A stretch of DNA of 64,000 bases from an uncultured Muribaculaceae bacterium. Its GTDB lineage: Bacteria > Bacteroidota > Bacteroidia > Bacteroidales > Muribaculaceae. The stretch is taken from contig CALUMZ010000002.1 of the NCBI GenBank assembly GCA_944321865.1, forward strand, positions 61,648-125,647, in the 5' to 3' direction. This document shows positions 1 through 9,798 of the stretch, piece by piece. Under the pieces are notes generated by a model, which was given only the letters and a program-made list of their open reading frames with translations, searched no databases and was not told the origin of the DNA. Made by a program: the position numbers and the translations under genes. Within the stretch, counting starts at the first letter, position 1. The number at the start of each line of letters is the position of its first letter.

Positions 1-1057
1 GCAACAGCGAATACTTGCTTTCTTCGGTTGTCAGGAATTTAAGCATCAAGTCGCATATCATTGTTTGTGCCCGTGCTGCAAGCATCCCTTCATTCAACTT
101 GCTTGCTGCTTCAAGCATTACTTCAAGTTCGATTTGTATGTCGGTAACATCGTTCTCCGACTTGAATTTTTCCATACTGGCTTCTGAGTGTATCAAACTT
201 TCATAAGCCAATGCAAGCTGTTCGTCTATAAACTCAACGCCCTTGCTTGCTTTATTCGCCTTTCCATCTAATCTAAACTCATTATAAAGCCTCATTAACG
301 TATTAAGGATGGCTTTACCACGCTTTAAATTAGGATCGGAAAGTGATAAAGTAATAAAATCGGTTTTTGTCACAGATTTCACTTTAAGCGACTTATACAA
401 TGCGGCAGTTGCAAGCACATTGCTTGACAACGACACACTCATTTCCAATTGCGCACCCTTTACATAAGCATCGGTAGGGAGCAACGTAAATTTTGCGTTA
501 TCGACTTCTATGGTAGTCGGTAAATCAACGTCTTCCGCCTCATATACAGTTGTAAACCAACCTTTCTGCGCCTTAATATCTGCCTTACCGTTTTTTTTCA
601 ATTTTATCTTGAATTGCATACCGCCATTCACCGTATCGAAATATTCGTCGTCGGCAACGACAAGCACGGGAGAATCATTGTACAATGATTTTTTGCGCAT
701 GAAACCTTCCCGGATATAATATTTCCGGTTAAGTTGCATTTCTTTTACGGTGCGTTCCAACACGTTATTAGATTGCGCCACATATACTTCGTTCTCGGAC
801 GTCAACCCTCCAAAGCCGCCCAAAGAAGAAAACATGCCCATCATTTGATTCAGTCCCGCCAAAGCCCCGCTTCCCGAACTCTGCTCGCTTTCAACAAGCA
901 TCGATGCATTTATTTCATACTTCGGCTCGCGGGTCAGTGCAAAGAATATGGATCCCGACATCATCACAACCAATGCAGCTATATACAACCATTTATATCG
1001 CTTTGCTGCCGCAATATACCTGCGAAGGTCTATTTTATCGTTGTTAATATTTTCCAT
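1..1057 (-). CDS. Wzz/GumC-type polysaccharide chain-length determinant (3' end beyond window)
   Basis: The minus-strand frame from an ATG at 1057 stays open to the window edge, giving about 352 residues; the C-terminus is missing. The N-terminus (MENINNDKIDLRRYIAAAKR) is followed by a membrane segment at about residues 24-43, then a long periplasmic part with a coiled-coil stretch (around EFIDEQLALAYESLIHSEAS). This is the layout of Wzz-family proteins, which set the length of exported glycans together with a Wza exporter. It lies 11 bases after the O-antigen polymerase gene and is the third gene of the wza-like/polymerase/wzz run. Whether a C-terminal tyrosine kinase domain follows cannot be seen. 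Confidence 0.82.
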   Translation of the reverse strand, partial: MENINNDKIDLRRYIAAAKRYKWLYIAALVVMMSGSIFFALTREPKYEINASMLVESEQSSGSGALAGLNQMMGMFSSLGGFGGLTSENEVYVAQSNNVLERTVKEMQLNRKYYIREGFMRKKSLYNDSPVLVVADDEYFDTVNGGMQFKIKLKKNGKADIKAQKGWFTTVYEAEDVDLPTTIEVDNAKFTLLPTDAYVKGAQLEMSVSLSSNVLATAALYKSLKVKSVTKTDFITLSLSDPNLKRGKAILNTLMRLYNEFRLDGKANKASKGVEFIDEQLALAYESLIHSEASMEKFKSENDVTDIQIELEVMLEAASKLNEGMLAARAQTMICDLMLKFLTTEESKYSLL

Positions 1058-1068
1058 ATATCGTTTAA

Positions 1069-2313
1069 TTATTTTTTATTATCTGTCAAATAAATTTGTT
1101 TTCTCTCAGCTTTGGTTATTGCACGATATTTCCCGGCAATCATGCCAAGCAACATCATTGGCACATATCCGCCTATTTGAATAATCGTTGCTCCGGCAAT
1201 ACTTTCTATTAGCACATAAGCTATGGCAATCACACCTATGCCAAATTCCAATGGCCTGCCTTTGTGTATGTAAATGCGCAGCTTCTGCCATATCCACACG
1301 AAAAAATATACAAATAATATAATCCCCACCAACCCAAACTGAGCCAGCACCGGATAATAAGTGTCTGATATAAAATCGGGCATATCGTATGACAACCCAT
1401 AAATGACATCCAAGCCATACTCATGGTACAACTCCGAATAATTGACATGTGGAGATGATGAATGATTGGCATACGATGCCAGTCCCGAGCCGAATACAGG
1501 ATAATCCTGCAAAATCATGAACATTCCTCCGTATAATGCCGGACGAGCAAAAGAAGCCGCTACCGTAGGATCAAACGTATCACTGTTCCCTGTAATGAAA
1601 TAATAATTAATTTTCTTCCATGACACTATCAGCACCAAAGCGAAACATACAAGCAATATTGCGGCACGCTTGAGATTTAAATTACGCACCATTCCCGGGC
1701 GGTAAACAAATAACATTATCAACGCCACCACATACTCGCCATAGAATTTGGAACGTGTACTCAACAGCCCCACCGACAGCAACATGACCGCTATAATCAT
1801 ATCACGTGGTGAAACTTTACCATTTTCGTCAAGGCTGCAATACAGATATAGCATTGATAATGACAGAGATATGGTACCATAATTTGCCACGTGTCCAAGA
1901 ACGGCTTTTGTCATTCCCGACACAAATATTAGCACCAACAGTGCTTCAATAGCCACACATGTCCATTTCAGCACGGTTTTCATGCCGGATGTGAAACGTG
2001 GAACTATGGCGTATGCTATAAGGAAAGGGATAAAAGCTTTTTGTTCAAGTATAAAATCATTGATTGCAGCTCCCGTGGTATTAAAGTCCCGGAAAAAGAT
2101 GGTGATTATAAGATAAAACACAAACACACCTTCAACCACAAGCAGTGCCTTGTAACGCCTGAAGTCCCTGTTGACAATCATGTCAAGGGCTATCAAAAGT
2201 AAAAACAAGAACAATACCAACTCGTCACCCATCGACAAGAAGGTTAGAGCCGGTATTTGGACCAGTACCACAAACAGGAACAGTCCGAAAAATATCTTGT
2301 TAATACTTAACAT
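1069..2313 (-). CDS. O-antigen ligase/polymerase family membrane protein
   Basis: This is a 414-residue protein made almost entirely of hydrophobic segments, about ten to twelve, beginning with MLSINKIFFGLFLFVVLVQI. A large polar loop around residues 240-305 (GNSDTFDPTVAASFARPALY, FGSGLASYANHSSSPHVNY) resembles the periplasmic loop of Wzy/WaaL O-antigen polymerases and ligases, where conserved Arg and His residues act on undecaprenyl-linked glycan. It lies 32 bases downstream of the Wza-like lipoprotein gene and 11 bases upstream of the Wzz-like gene, which argues for Wzy-type polymerisation of an exopolysaccharide or capsule. A ligase role remains possible, because polymerases and ligases cannot be told apart by sequence alone. 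Confidence 0.78.
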   Translation of the reverse strand: MLSINKIFFGLFLFVVLVQIPALTFLSMGDELVLFLFLLLIALDMIVNRDFRRYKALLVVEGVFVFYLIITIFFRDFNTTGAAINDFILEQKAFIPFLIAYAIVPRFTSGMKTVLKWTCVAIEALLVLIFVSGMTKAVLGHVANYGTISLSLSMLYLYCSLDENGKVSPRDMIIAVMLLSVGLLSTRSKFYGEYVVALIMLFVYRPGMVRNLNLKRAAILLVCFALVLIVSWKKINYYFITGNSDTFDPTVAASFARPALYGGMFMILQDYPVFGSGLASYANHSSSPHVNYSELYHEYGLDVIYGLSYDMPDFISDTYYPVLAQFGLVGIILFVYFFVWIWQKLRIYIHKGRPLEFGIGVIAIAYVLIESIAGATIIQIGGYVPMMLLGMIAGKYRAITKAERKQIYLTDNKK

Positions 2314-2345
2314 CTATACAAATTGTATATCTCATTGACCTGCAA

Positions 2346-3143
2346 TCACAGCACGAGAGCTATTATTAGTGACGCAATAACCGATACGGCACTGATTGCA
2401 GTAGATATGACTTGAACCTTATAACTATTATTCTGGTTATATTCGGCATTTGATTGACGAATATCGTTGGGGGCCACATACACCACATCGTTTTGCTGCA
2501 AGTAGAAATATGGCGACGACAACAGGTCGGCACTTGTCAGGTCAAGCCTGTGGTATGTGCGATTGCCGTTCTCCTCGCGTATCAGAAGCACATCGTTGCG
2601 GCGACCATACTGAGTCAAATCACCGGCAGCCCCCAATGCGTCGAGAATGGAATAACGCTCGGTCTTGACTTCTTGCATGCCCGGCCTTGCGACTTCACCC
2701 ATCACATTGACGCGGAACTTGGCAAGTTGCACCCTCACGTATGGATCTTTCACGTCTTTCGATATTTCCTTTGTAAGCAGTTCCGATACTTCTCCCGTCG
2801 TCAATCCTTCAACCTTTAGCTTGCCCACAAGCGGGAAATTGATAAACCCTTCATTATCCACAACGTAACTCAATATTTTCTGATTGACAGCTACGGCATC
2901 ATCGCCCACCTCGGCAAACGACACTTGCGGCAGGTTGTATATAAGCGTGGCTTCGGCAACCTCCGACCAAACTGTTATCAACAATTCGTCGGCAGGTTTC
3001 ACTTTCACCGAATAATTCCGGTACAAGCTATCGAGCACCTCCGAATTATTGTCTATATCTTGGAAATAAACCATATCGCGGTTGCTGCGACAACTTGCAA
3101 GCAGTGCCATGACCGCAATCGTAAAGAAAATTTTGATTTTCAT
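2346..3143 (-). CDS. Wza-like polysaccharide export outer-membrane lipoprotein
   Basis: This 265-residue protein has a lipoprotein signal with lipobox LLASC (Cys18). A Poly_export domain spans roughly residues 27-110 (YFQDIDNNSEVLDSLY, KPADELLITVW). An SLBB domain follows at about 140-230 (FRVNVMGEVARPGMQEV, LQQNDVVYVAPND), and a C-terminal hydrophobic segment (VSVIASLIIALVL) would be the outer-membrane helix. In this family the protein forms the outer-membrane pore for exported polysaccharide and contacts a Wzz partner, which matches the gene two places downstream. About 100 bases separate it from the end of queA, so it may have its own promoter. It is the first gene of the polysaccharide run that leaves the window. 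Confidence 0.9.
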   Translation of the reverse strand: MKIKIFFTIAVMALLASCRSNRDMVYFQDIDNNSEVLDSLYRNYSVKVKPADELLITVWSEVAEATLIYNLPQVSFAEVGDDAVAVNQKILSYVVDNEGFINFPLVGKLKVEGLTTGEVSELLTKEISKDVKDPYVRVQLAKFRVNVMGEVARPGMQEVKTERYSILDALGAAGDLTQYGRRNDVLLIREENGNRTYHRLDLTSADLLSSPYFYLQQNDVVYVAPNDIRQSNAEYNQNNSYKVQVISTAISAVSVIASLIIALVL

Positions 3144-3243
3144 AAATTATTGTCGTTTCCTGTACTTATAATTTATTAACGGCGCAACGCTACCATTATT
3201 GTGCCACCCAAGCGCATCGGCAATGCGTCCCGCATGGGCGGAC

Positions 3244-4296
3244 TTAATCGATTATCAGCATGGCATCACCATACGCGCCGAAGCGATATTTTTCTTTCAC
3301 TGCAACTTCATATGCATGCATCACTTCCTCATAACCGCCAAAGGCTGCCACCATCATCAGCATCACCGAATATGGCATGTGGAAATTACTTACCAACGCA
3401 TTGCACACAGTGAAATCATACGGCGGGAAAATAAACTTATTGGTCCACCCCGAATAAGGTTTTATATGCCCGTTCATACCCACGGTGCTTTCTATCGCGC
3501 GCAATGTCGATGTACCGATGGAACAAACCTTGCTTTCACGGTCTTTGGCTGTGTTGACAAGTTGGACCAGTTCGGGTGTGACTTCCATCTGTTCCGAATC
3601 CATGCGGTGTTTTGTCAAGTCTTCCACATCGATTTCACGGTAGTTGCCAAGCCCCGAATGCAACGTAAGGAAACCGCTCTCCACACCTTTTATCTCCATG
3701 CGTTTCATCAATTCGCGGCTAAAGTGCAAGCCTGCGGCAGGAGCGACAACGGCACCTTCATTCTTTGCGAATATACATTGATAGCGTTCGGCATCTTCCG
3801 GAACCGGGCGGCGTTTTATATAATCGGGCAGTGGAGTTTCTCCGAGGGCATACAAATTAGCCTTAAATTCATCATGCGGCCCGTCATAAAGGAAACGCAA
3901 TGTACGGCCGCGCGATGTGGTATTGTCTATCACCTCGGCCACCATCGAATCGTCAAGTCCGAAATAAAGTTTGTTGCCGATTCTTATTTTGCGGGCCGGT
4001 TCCACAAGCACGTCCCACAATTTATGTTCTTCGTTCAGCTCTCGCAACAAGAACACCTCAATCTTTGCCCCGGTCTTTTCCTTGTTACCGTAAAGGCGGG
4101 CCGGAAATACCTTAGTATCATTAAACACGAAAACATCGCCACTATCGAAGTAATTGAGAATTTCCTTGAAAACCTTGTGCTCGATTTCTCCTGTCTTACG
4201 ATGCAACACGAGCAAACGCGATTCGTCACGCACAGCTGCCGGCTCGCTCGCGATAAGCCCTTCGGGCAAATTGTAGTTAAATTCCGATAATTTCAT
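3244..4296 (-). CDS. queA: S-adenosylmethionine:tRNA ribosyltransferase-isomerase QueA
   Basis: QueA moves the ribosyl part of SAM onto 7-aminomethyl-7-deazaguanine in tRNA, giving epoxyqueuosine at the wobble position of Tyr, His, Asn and Asp tRNAs. The 350 residues match the family length throughout: [15 protein letters not shown] at the start, [42 protein letters not shown] [10 protein letters not shown], and a C-terminal [12 protein letters not shown]. The start is the ATG at 4296, five bases after the truB stop. It is the last gene of ftsX-DUF3098-uppP-truB-queA. Two queuosine-type tRNAs, Asp and Tyr, are also encoded in this window. Confidence 0.97.
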   Translation of the reverse strand: MKLSEFNYNLPEGLIASEPAAVRDESRLLVLHRKTGEIEHKVFKEILNYFDSGDVFVFNDTKVFPARLYGNKEKTGAKIEVFLLRELNEEHKLWDVLVEPARKIRIGNKLYFGLDDSMVAEVIDNTTSRGRTLRFLYDGPHDEFKANLYALGETPLPDYIKRRPVPEDAERYQCIFAKNEGAVVAPAAGLHFSRELMKRMEIKGVESGFLTLHSGLGNYREIDVEDLTKHRMDSEQMEVTPELVQLVNTAKDRESKVCSIGTSTLRAIESTVGMNGHIKPYSGWTNKFIFPPYDFTVCNALVSNFHMPYSVMLMMVAAFGGYEEVMHAYEVAVKEKYRFGAYGDAMLIID

Positions 4297-4301
4297 GTTA
4301 T

Positions 4302-5069
4302 CTATGTGTTAATATCCTGTTCTTTATTATTTATCTCTTGAAGTTCTTCGGGCATCACCATTTCGCACCTCTGCAAATATTCTATTAGGCTCTCGACTGT
4401 ATAACAGTCTTCTACGCATGTGTCACCCACACGCGTGCGCCTCAATGCCACCAAGTGCGCTCCGCTCCCCAAGGCCTCGCCTATGTCGCGTGCCAACGCC
4501 CTTATGTAGGTCCCTTTGCTGCAAACCACCCTGATTTTTGCCAATGGAGGCTCAAATTCGAGCAATTCTATTTCATCTATGACAAGCTGTTTGGCCTTTA
4601 ATTCCACTTCCCTGCCTTTCCGGGCCATTTTATAAGCCCTGTGCCCGTCGACCTTACATGCCGAAAACGATGGCGGCACCTGCTCTATCGCACCTGTGAA
4701 CCGGTCACGCAGCACCCCTGCAAGGGATTCGCGCGTTATATGCTCCCATTCATACGTGGCATCAACTTCCGTTTCAAGGTCGAAACTCGGCGTTGTTGCC
4801 CCAAAGCGCAATGTTGCCACATATTCCTTGACGTGGGCCTGCAACTCATCGATGCGTTTCGTTGCCTTGCCCGTGCACACAACCAACACGCCGGTGGCGA
4901 GCGGGTCGAGAGTACCGGCATGCCCCACCTTTATCTTCTTCATGCCAAGGCGGTGCGCCAACTTTGCCCTTACTCGCTTGACAACGTCAAACGATGTCCA
5001 ACGCAAAGGCTTGTCGACTGCAAACACCTCGCCGGCAATAGGATTCAATTTAGAACAGCTCTCCATCAT
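4302..5069 (-). CDS. truB: tRNA pseudouridine(55) synthase TruB
   Basis: TruB makes pseudouridine 55 in the T-loop of nearly all tRNAs. The 255-residue protein has the family signature [13 protein letters not shown] near the start and [20 protein letters not shown] at about residues 50-69, with the catalytic aspartate in [14 protein letters not shown] and the [16 protein letters not shown] region follow, as expected. The ATG at 5069 overlaps the uppP stop by four bases, which suggests translational coupling. The C-terminus ([15 protein letters not shown]) carries no extra domain. It is part of the ftsX to queA operon. Confidence 0.97.
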   Translation of the reverse strand: MMESCSKLNPIAGEVFAVDKPLRWTSFDVVKRVRAKLAHRLGMKKIKVGHAGTLDPLATGVLVVCTGKATKRIDELQAHVKEYVATLRFGATTPSFDLETEVDATYEWEHITRESLAGVLRDRFTGAIEQVPPSFSACKVDGHRAYKMARKGREVELKAKQLVIDEIELLEFEPPLAKIRVVCSKGTYIRALARDIGEALGSGAHLVALRRTRVGDTCVEDCYTVESLIEYLQRCEMVMPEELQEINNKEQDINT

Positions 5070-5911
5070 GCCATTTCAAGACTTATCCCCGACAGCAACA
5101 TCACTATGATTGCACCACCGACAAGAATCCTGTACCAACCGAAAGCCTTAAACCCATATTTGGTTACATAACTTATAAACAACTTTATGGCGGCCATTGC
5201 CACTATAAACGCCACGACCATGCCCACTACAAGCACCACCCAGTTGTCGCTAAGCTGTTGCATCGAATCGGGTTCGCTCATTAGGCTCCACATTTTGTAG
5301 ACCGACGCGCCAAACATGGTAGGCACGGCAAGGAAAAATGAAAATTCTGCCGCATCTTTCCTTGACAATCCCTGCTGCATACCACCAACGATTGTAGCCA
5401 TCGAACGCGATACCCCCGGCACCATCGATATACACTGGTACAAGCCTATCATTATCGAGCGACGCTCGGTCATTGCGGCCGACCGTTTCTCGTTCTTGGC
5501 AAACCATTTATCCACAAAAAGCATCAGCACTCCGCCCAATACCAGCATCACAGCCACCACGGCCACATTTTCAAGCATTGCATCGATGAAATCGCTAAGC
5601 AACAAGCCCAACACTGCCGCCGGCAAGAATCCGAGGAACAATTTCCAGTAGAAATCATATCTTGCAAGAAAAGCCTCAAACCCCTTCTTGCCTTCCGGAA
5701 CTTCCTTCAAGCGGAAAAAACGTTTCCAATAAAGGCACACCACCGACAATATGGCTCCAAACTGGATGATAAACGTGAAAGCTTTGACAAAAGTTGTCGA
5801 TTCGACACCGAGTATTTCCTGTGTTATTATCATGTGCCCGGTAGACGAAACCGGCAAAAATTCAGTCAACCCCTCTACTATGGCTATGACTATCGACTGG
5901 AAAATATCCAT
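5066..5911 (-). CDS. uppP: Undecaprenyl-diphosphatase UppP (BacA family)
   Basis: This integral membrane enzyme removes a phosphate from undecaprenyl pyrophosphate so that the lipid carrier can be reused for peptidoglycan, O-antigen and capsule. The 281 residues have about eight hydrophobic segments and both family motifs: EGLTEFLPVSSTGHMI near residues 14-29, and PGVSRSMATIVGG in the second half. Both carry the Glu, Ser, His and Arg residues used in catalysis. The start is the ATG at 5911. The 3' end overlaps truB by four bases. A 193-base gap separates it from the DUF3098 gene upstream, so a secondary promoter is possible. Confidence 0.96.
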   Translation of the reverse strand: MDIFQSIVIAIVEGLTEFLPVSSTGHMIITQEILGVESTTFVKAFTFIIQFGAILSVVCLYWKRFFRLKEVPEGKKGFEAFLARYDFYWKLFLGFLPAAVLGLLLSDFIDAMLENVAVVAVMLVLGGVLMLFVDKWFAKNEKRSAAMTERRSIMIGLYQCISMVPGVSRSMATIVGGMQQGLSRKDAAEFSFFLAVPTMFGASVYKMWSLMSEPDSMQQLSDNWVVLVVGMVVAFIVAMAAIKLFISYVTKYGFKAFGWYRILVGGAIIVMLLSGISLEMA

Positions 5912-6104
5912 ACTATGACCTCTGATTAAATACGAGTTATTATTTGGTAAATATTAAAAACACACTAATCTTTATTCTCGACCACAAGCAAAGCCGCATC
6001 GGCGTAAGCGTCTGCACATCTGCCGTTTGGCTTGCCACATGTAACGGTCGGATTGCAAAAAATAGAAAAAGACAAGAAATGCCCGGCTCGCACCGCGCTT
6101 TTTC

Positions 6105-6395
6105 TCAGTCTTTTCTTGACTTGTATATAATCGACACTCCCATTGCCACGAAACCCATGAAAGCCATCGTCGGCCCTATTACCACACGGCGTGTGCTGAA
6201 AATATCGTCATTGAAAGTTGCTCCGTCATTGGCACCGCCAAGCATCAACATAAATCCGGCTATTATCAACAACCCACTGACAGCCATCATTATAAAATTG
6301 ATTTTAGTCAACGGGAATTTATTGTACTTCATCTTTTCATCTTCGCCGGCGATACCTGTCGCAACATTATTCTTCGATTGTACGTTTAGTTTCAT
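6105..6395 (-). CDS. DUF3098 family small membrane protein
   Basis: This 96-residue protein has a polar N-terminus of about 28 residues and two transmembrane segments (INFIMMAVSGLLIIAGFMLM and VIGPTMAFMGFVAMGVSIIY), joined by a short loop containing TFNDDIFSTRR. It ends in a basic tail (KSRKD). This matches DUF3098, a family restricted to Bacteroidota whose gene usually lies between ftsX and uppP, as here: 35 bases after ftsX and 193 before uppP. Its function is unknown. The constant neighbourhood suggests a role in division or envelope work with FtsX, which is inference only. Confidence 0.85.
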   Translation of the reverse strand: MKLNVQSKNNVATGIAGEDEKMKYNKFPLTKINFIMMAVSGLLIIAGFMLMLGGANDGATFNDDIFSTRRVVIGPTMAFMGFVAMGVSIIYKSRKD

Positions 6396-6430
6396 TTCTT
6401 GTTTTCTGGATTTTCTTCAAATAGACAATT

Positions 6431-7309
6431 TCATCTCTTAAACAGCTCGTCATAGCCGAGGCGTAAATACTTGTTCGACGCAAATAATGCACCTATGGCA
6501 CACAGCAAGGAACCTATAATCACAAGTCCGCCAAACACACACCACACCTCTACCGGCGTGACGAGAGCCGACCATCCGCCCTCTGCCCTTTCTATGTAAA
6601 ACAGGCCCGCGCTCAGCAATACCGAAGCCAAAAGAGCTGCAATAACCCCGTTTATTATATTGCTTACCACTATGGGGCGGCGTATGAACCCCGGGGTCGC
6701 CCCCACAAGTTTCATTGTGTAAATCAAGAATCTGCGCGAATAAACAGTAAGCCGCACTGTGTTATTAATCAACGCAAACGAGATGGCAAGCAGCGCAAGG
6801 GCCACCACCCCCAACACGGCCACTATGTTACTTATATTTCTGTTTATCGCTTCCACTTGATCCCTGTGTATCTGCACCACATCCACAGCCGGATTGCCCA
6901 CAAGGGAGGCTTCAATTGCGACAAGGCTGTCGACTACGGCATACTCGGGCTTTACATGCACCTCAAATTCGGCTGTGAGCGGATTGAAACCCAGCACCTG
7001 CATCAAGTCTTCGCCTGTCTCTTGCTGCCAATACGACAATGCCTCTTCCTTCGATATATATCTCACGCTTGCCGTATAAGGTGCGGCCGACAACGCTCGT
7101 TTCATTGCCAATATTTGCGAATCGCTTGCCGTGTCCGACATCGAAACGTCAAAACCTATACTTGCCTGTATGCGCTCGGTCGCACCACGCGCAAACAGTC
7201 CCAACATTGCCCCTATTCCAAGCAACAACAACACCAACGCCACACTTATAATAGATGTAACATTGGCATTTACGTATGATATTTTCGATTTCTTCTCCGA
7301 ATCGCCCAT
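6431..7309 (-). CDS. ftsX: Cell division protein FtsX
   Basis: FtsX is the membrane subunit of the FtsEX complex, which couples the division ring to peptidoglycan hydrolases. The protein has a cytoplasmic N-terminus, a first membrane helix (IISVALVLLLLGIGAMLGLF), and an extracellular domain of about 120 residues (KRALSAAPYTASVRYISKEE, ALSYWQQETGED). Three further helices sit in the C-terminal half, with KLVGATPGFIRRP between helices 2 and 3, the usual FtsX signature. The ATG at 7309 (MGDSEKKSKISYVNANV) is preferred; an in-frame ATG at 7357 would add 16 residues unlike the family. No ftsE lies nearby, which is normal for this phylum. It is the first gene of the operon; a candidate promoter lies at 7388-7419. 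Confidence 0.93.
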   Translation of the reverse strand: MGDSEKKSKISYVNANVTSIISVALVLLLLGIGAMLGLFARGATERIQASIGFDVSMSDTASDSQILAMKRALSAAPYTASVRYISKEEALSYWQQETGEDLMQVLGFNPLTAEFEVHVKPEYAVVDSLVAIEASLVGNPAVDVVQIHRDQVEAINRNISNIVAVLGVVALALLAISFALINNTVRLTVYSRRFLIYTMKLVGATPGFIRRPIVVSNIINGVIAALLASVLLSAGLFYIERAEGGWSALVTPVEVWCVFGGLVIIGSLLCAIGALFASNKYLRLGYDELFKR

Positions 7310-7387
7310 TTCCGAGAACCTGATTTTCCACCGGCACACACGCATCTTGTCATGCATGTCATGCCGTTAATGTCCCTAAATTTGCTA

Positions 7388-7419
7388 CAAAAATACAATC
7401 ACCACACCCGTTTGTCAAT
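7388..7419 (-). promoter_or_regulatory. Candidate promoter of the ftsX-queA operon
   Basis: Read on the minus strand, ATTG (7416-7419), 20 bases, then TATTTTTG (7388-7395). This fits the Bacteroidota consensus TTTG-N19/21-TAnnTTTG with one mismatch in the upstream box. It lies about 80 bases before the preferred ftsX start. Confidence 0.5.
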
Positions 7420-7805
7420 ATTTTTTTGAATTATTCACTATAAATCGCACATTTTTCCTTTTCTTTGACGGCATTTAGAGTTATATTTGTAGTGTACTTG
7501 GTTGCTGCCATGGCGAAAATATGTCAGTCCCGCTTTCCCTCGGCCACAAAGCAAAAGGGTGACAAATGTTTGGCACGCTTTTCGACAGTAACAGCAACTG
7601 TAAATACTCAAATGCCACACATGCACACAAGCCGCAGGCACACGATAACCGGGGTGACACATTTCAGAAGCGCATATAAACGGCATTTGTTTACACTAAT
7701 TTATGTTAATCGCCACGTATTTTTACATATTTAATGTATCTTTACGCCCAAAATAGCTATACGTAAATTTTGAATTTATTAACCACATACTAATTTTTAC
7801 GCATT
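7420..7805. other. Gene-free stretch between ftsX promoter and OmpA/TPR gene
   Basis: I see no convincing gene here. A lone TATATTTG at 7482-7489 (+) looks like a Bacteroidota -7 box but lacks a well spaced upstream TTTG. TATCTTTA at 7737-7744 (+), about 60 bases before the gene at 7806, is a weak -7 candidate for that gene. Short frames in both directions have no family-like composition and are not reported. Confidence 0.4.
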
Positions 7806-9491
7806 ATGAATAGCAAATTATTCTTATCTGTCTTAGTGGGTGGTACTTTGGCATTGACGAGCTGTAACAAGAAGCTCAACGAAATAAGTGCCGAGTATTT
7901 CACGGTAAATCCCTCTCCACTGGAAGTTGTAGCCGGAAAAGTTCCCGCAACCGTAACGGGACAAATCCCCGAAAAGTTCTTCGTGAAAAACGCAGAAGTA
8001 ACTGTTACTCCTTACCTTGTCTATGGCGACAAAGAAACAGCTTCTCAAGCCTACAAATTCATTGGTGAAGATGTAAATGGCAACGGCCAAACCGTTTCTT
8101 ACGACAATGGCGGTACTGTAACAGTTCCCGTTTCTTTCGACTATGTTCCCGAAATGATTAAGTCGGAACTCGTTCTTGATTTCCAAGTTGTTCAAGGCAA
8201 GAAATCATACACCTTGCCGCGAATAAAGGTTGCCGATGGTGTGATAGCAACTGCCACTTTTGCCGATGCCGGAAGCGTAACTCCTGCTACCACTCCCGAC
8301 AAGTTCCAACGCATAATCAACGAGCAATACAATGCCGAAATCAAGTTCCTCATCAACCAGTCTAACGTAAGAAAGAGCGAAACCGAGTCGCAACAAATTG
8401 CCGACTTCAACTCTGCCCTTGCTAACGCACAAGGCAACGACCGTCTTGAAATCGAAGAAGTTAACATCAAGTCGTATGCTTCTCCCGATGGTAAATATGA
8501 CTTCAACGAACGCCTTGCTCAAAAACGTGAAGACAGCACTCGCAAATATCTCGACAAGTCGTTCAAGAACAACGACATCAAAGATTTTGGCGAACTCACT
8601 GCCGACTTCACCGCCGAAGACTGGGAAGGTTTCAAAGAATTGGTTTCTGCAAGCGATATCCAAGATAAAGACCTCATCTTGAGCGTATTGTCAATGTACA
8701 ACGATCCTGAACAACGCGAAAAAGAAATACGCAACCTTTCATCGGTATTTGAACAACTCGCCGAAGAAATATTGCCGCAATTGCGTCGTTCTCGCCTCAC
8801 TGCTTCAATCAACGTTATCGGAAAGAGCGACGAAGAAATCATGGCTGTATTCAACAGCGACCCCGACTCTCTTACTGTTGAAGAACTGCTTTACTGCGGT
8901 ACTCTTACCGACGACAACGCTAAGCGCATCGAAATATACACCGCTTGCACAAAGTATTATCCCAACGACTACCGTGGTTACAACAACCTTGGTATGTGCC
9001 AATACATTGCCGGCGACTACGATGCTGCAAAGAGCAACTTCAACAAAGCTGCAAACCTTGCTCCCGAAAGCGCAGAAACTCACATGAACCAAGCTTTGTG
9101 CGACATGATGGACAAGAACTACGACAGTGCAAACCAGAAGCTCGGCTCTGCCGCTGGTGTTGAAGGACTCAACGAAGCTCTCGGCGTTTACTACATGGAA
9201 CAAGGCGACTACAATGCTGCTGTTAACGCATTTGGCGACGCAAAGAGCAACAACGCTGCTCTCGCACAAATCCTTACCAAGGATTACAGCAAGGCTCGCA
9301 ACACTCTTGCTGCTATCGCTGAACCCGATGCCACTACTTACTACTTGATGGCCGTTCTCGGTGCTCGCACAAACAACCAACAAATGGTTACCTCTAACCT
9401 GAGCCAAGCCATCAGCAAGGACAGCACTTTGCGCGACAAGGCTGCAAACGACCTCGAATTTGCTAAATTCGACATCAGCAGCGTTCTCTAA
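7806..9491 (+). CDS. OmpA-like/TPR lipoprotein
   Basis: This 561-residue protein has a lipoprotein signal (lipobox LALTSC, Cys20), so it should be anchored in an outer membrane leaflet. A beta-rich N-terminal region runs to about residue 150. A region resembling an OmpA C-terminal domain follows at about 165-330 (EVNIKSYASPDGKYDFNERL, AQKREDSTRKYL), of the kind that can bind peptidoglycan. TPR-like helices come after about residue 370 (YYPNDYRGYNNLGMCQYIAG, AKSNFNKAANLAPESAETHM). Codon use looks optimised (many GCT, AAC, AAG), which suggests high expression. It is monocistronic, with a strong terminator at 9519-9566. Similar OmpA/TPR lipoproteins are known in Bacteroidales; an envelope scaffold role is inferred. 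Confidence 0.82.
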   Translation: MNSKLFLSVLVGGTLALTSCNKKLNEISAEYFTVNPSPLEVVAGKVPATVTGQIPEKFFVKNAEVTVTPYLVYGDKETASQAYKFIGEDVNGNGQTVSYDNGGTVTVPVSFDYVPEMIKSELVLDFQVVQGKKSYTLPRIKVADGVIATATFADAGSVTPATTPDKFQRIINEQYNAEIKFLINQSNVRKSETESQQIADFNSALANAQGNDRLEIEEVNIKSYASPDGKYDFNERLAQKREDSTRKYLDKSFKNNDIKDFGELTADFTAEDWEGFKELVSASDIQDKDLILSVLSMYNDPEQREKEIRNLSSVFEQLAEEILPQLRRSRLTASINVIGKSDEEIMAVFNSDPDSLTVEELLYCGTLTDDNAKRIEIYTACTKYYPNDYRGYNNLGMCQYIAGDYDAAKSNFNKAANLAPESAETHMNQALCDMMDKNYDSANQKLGSAAGVEGLNEALGVYYMEQGDYNAAVNAFGDAKSNNAALAQILTKDYSKARNTLAAIAEPDATTYYLMAVLGARTNNQQMVTSNLSQAISKDSTLRDKAANDLEFAKFDISSVL

Positions 9492-9518
9492 GCCAACACA
9501 TAACTATTGAACACCATA

Positions 9519-9566
9519 GTGAGAGACAACCGGGCTGCCTGCCCGATTGTCTCTCACTGTTTTCCC
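9519..9566 (+). terminator. Rho-independent terminator after the OmpA/TPR gene
   Basis: Arms GTGAGAGACAACCGGGC (9519-9535) and GCCCGATTGTCTCTCAC (9541-9557) form a 17-pair stem with one mismatch and a 5-base loop. TGTTTTCCCC follows, 28 bases after the stop codon. Confidence 0.85.
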
Positions 9567-9654
9567 CCCACCCCGACCTGCATACGGGGCACCCGCAAAA
9601 CAGCGGCTGCAATAACACCCGGATAATATATCATATATTTGCCACACACATAAA

Positions 9655-9685
9655 TTTGCGAATGTCAAAATTGTTTGTAACTTTG
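9655..9685 (+). promoter_or_regulatory. Promoter of pulA
   Basis: TTTG at 9655-9658, 19 bases, then TAACTTTG at 9678-9685: a full match to the Bacteroidota housekeeping promoter. It leaves a leader of about 107 bases before the pulA ATG. That leader contains a short repeat (AATTGTCAATTATCAATTGT, near 9720). Confidence 0.75.
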
Positions 9686-9798
9686 TGGAGCATCGAGCCT
9701 TAACACCTAAACGTTGGCTAATTGTCAATTATCAATTGTCAATTGCTATATACCTTATGTTTCACTATAACAATATCATCAATTAACTAAAAAACGAC

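Noticed and set aside
3199..4290. A 363-codon plus-strand frame opposite queA
   Set aside because: queA on the minus strand matches its family from end to end; this frame is its shadow.
7438..7734. Short frames in both directions between ftsX and the OmpA/TPR gene
   Set aside because: Composition is not protein-like and neither has a convincing ribosome site or promoter.
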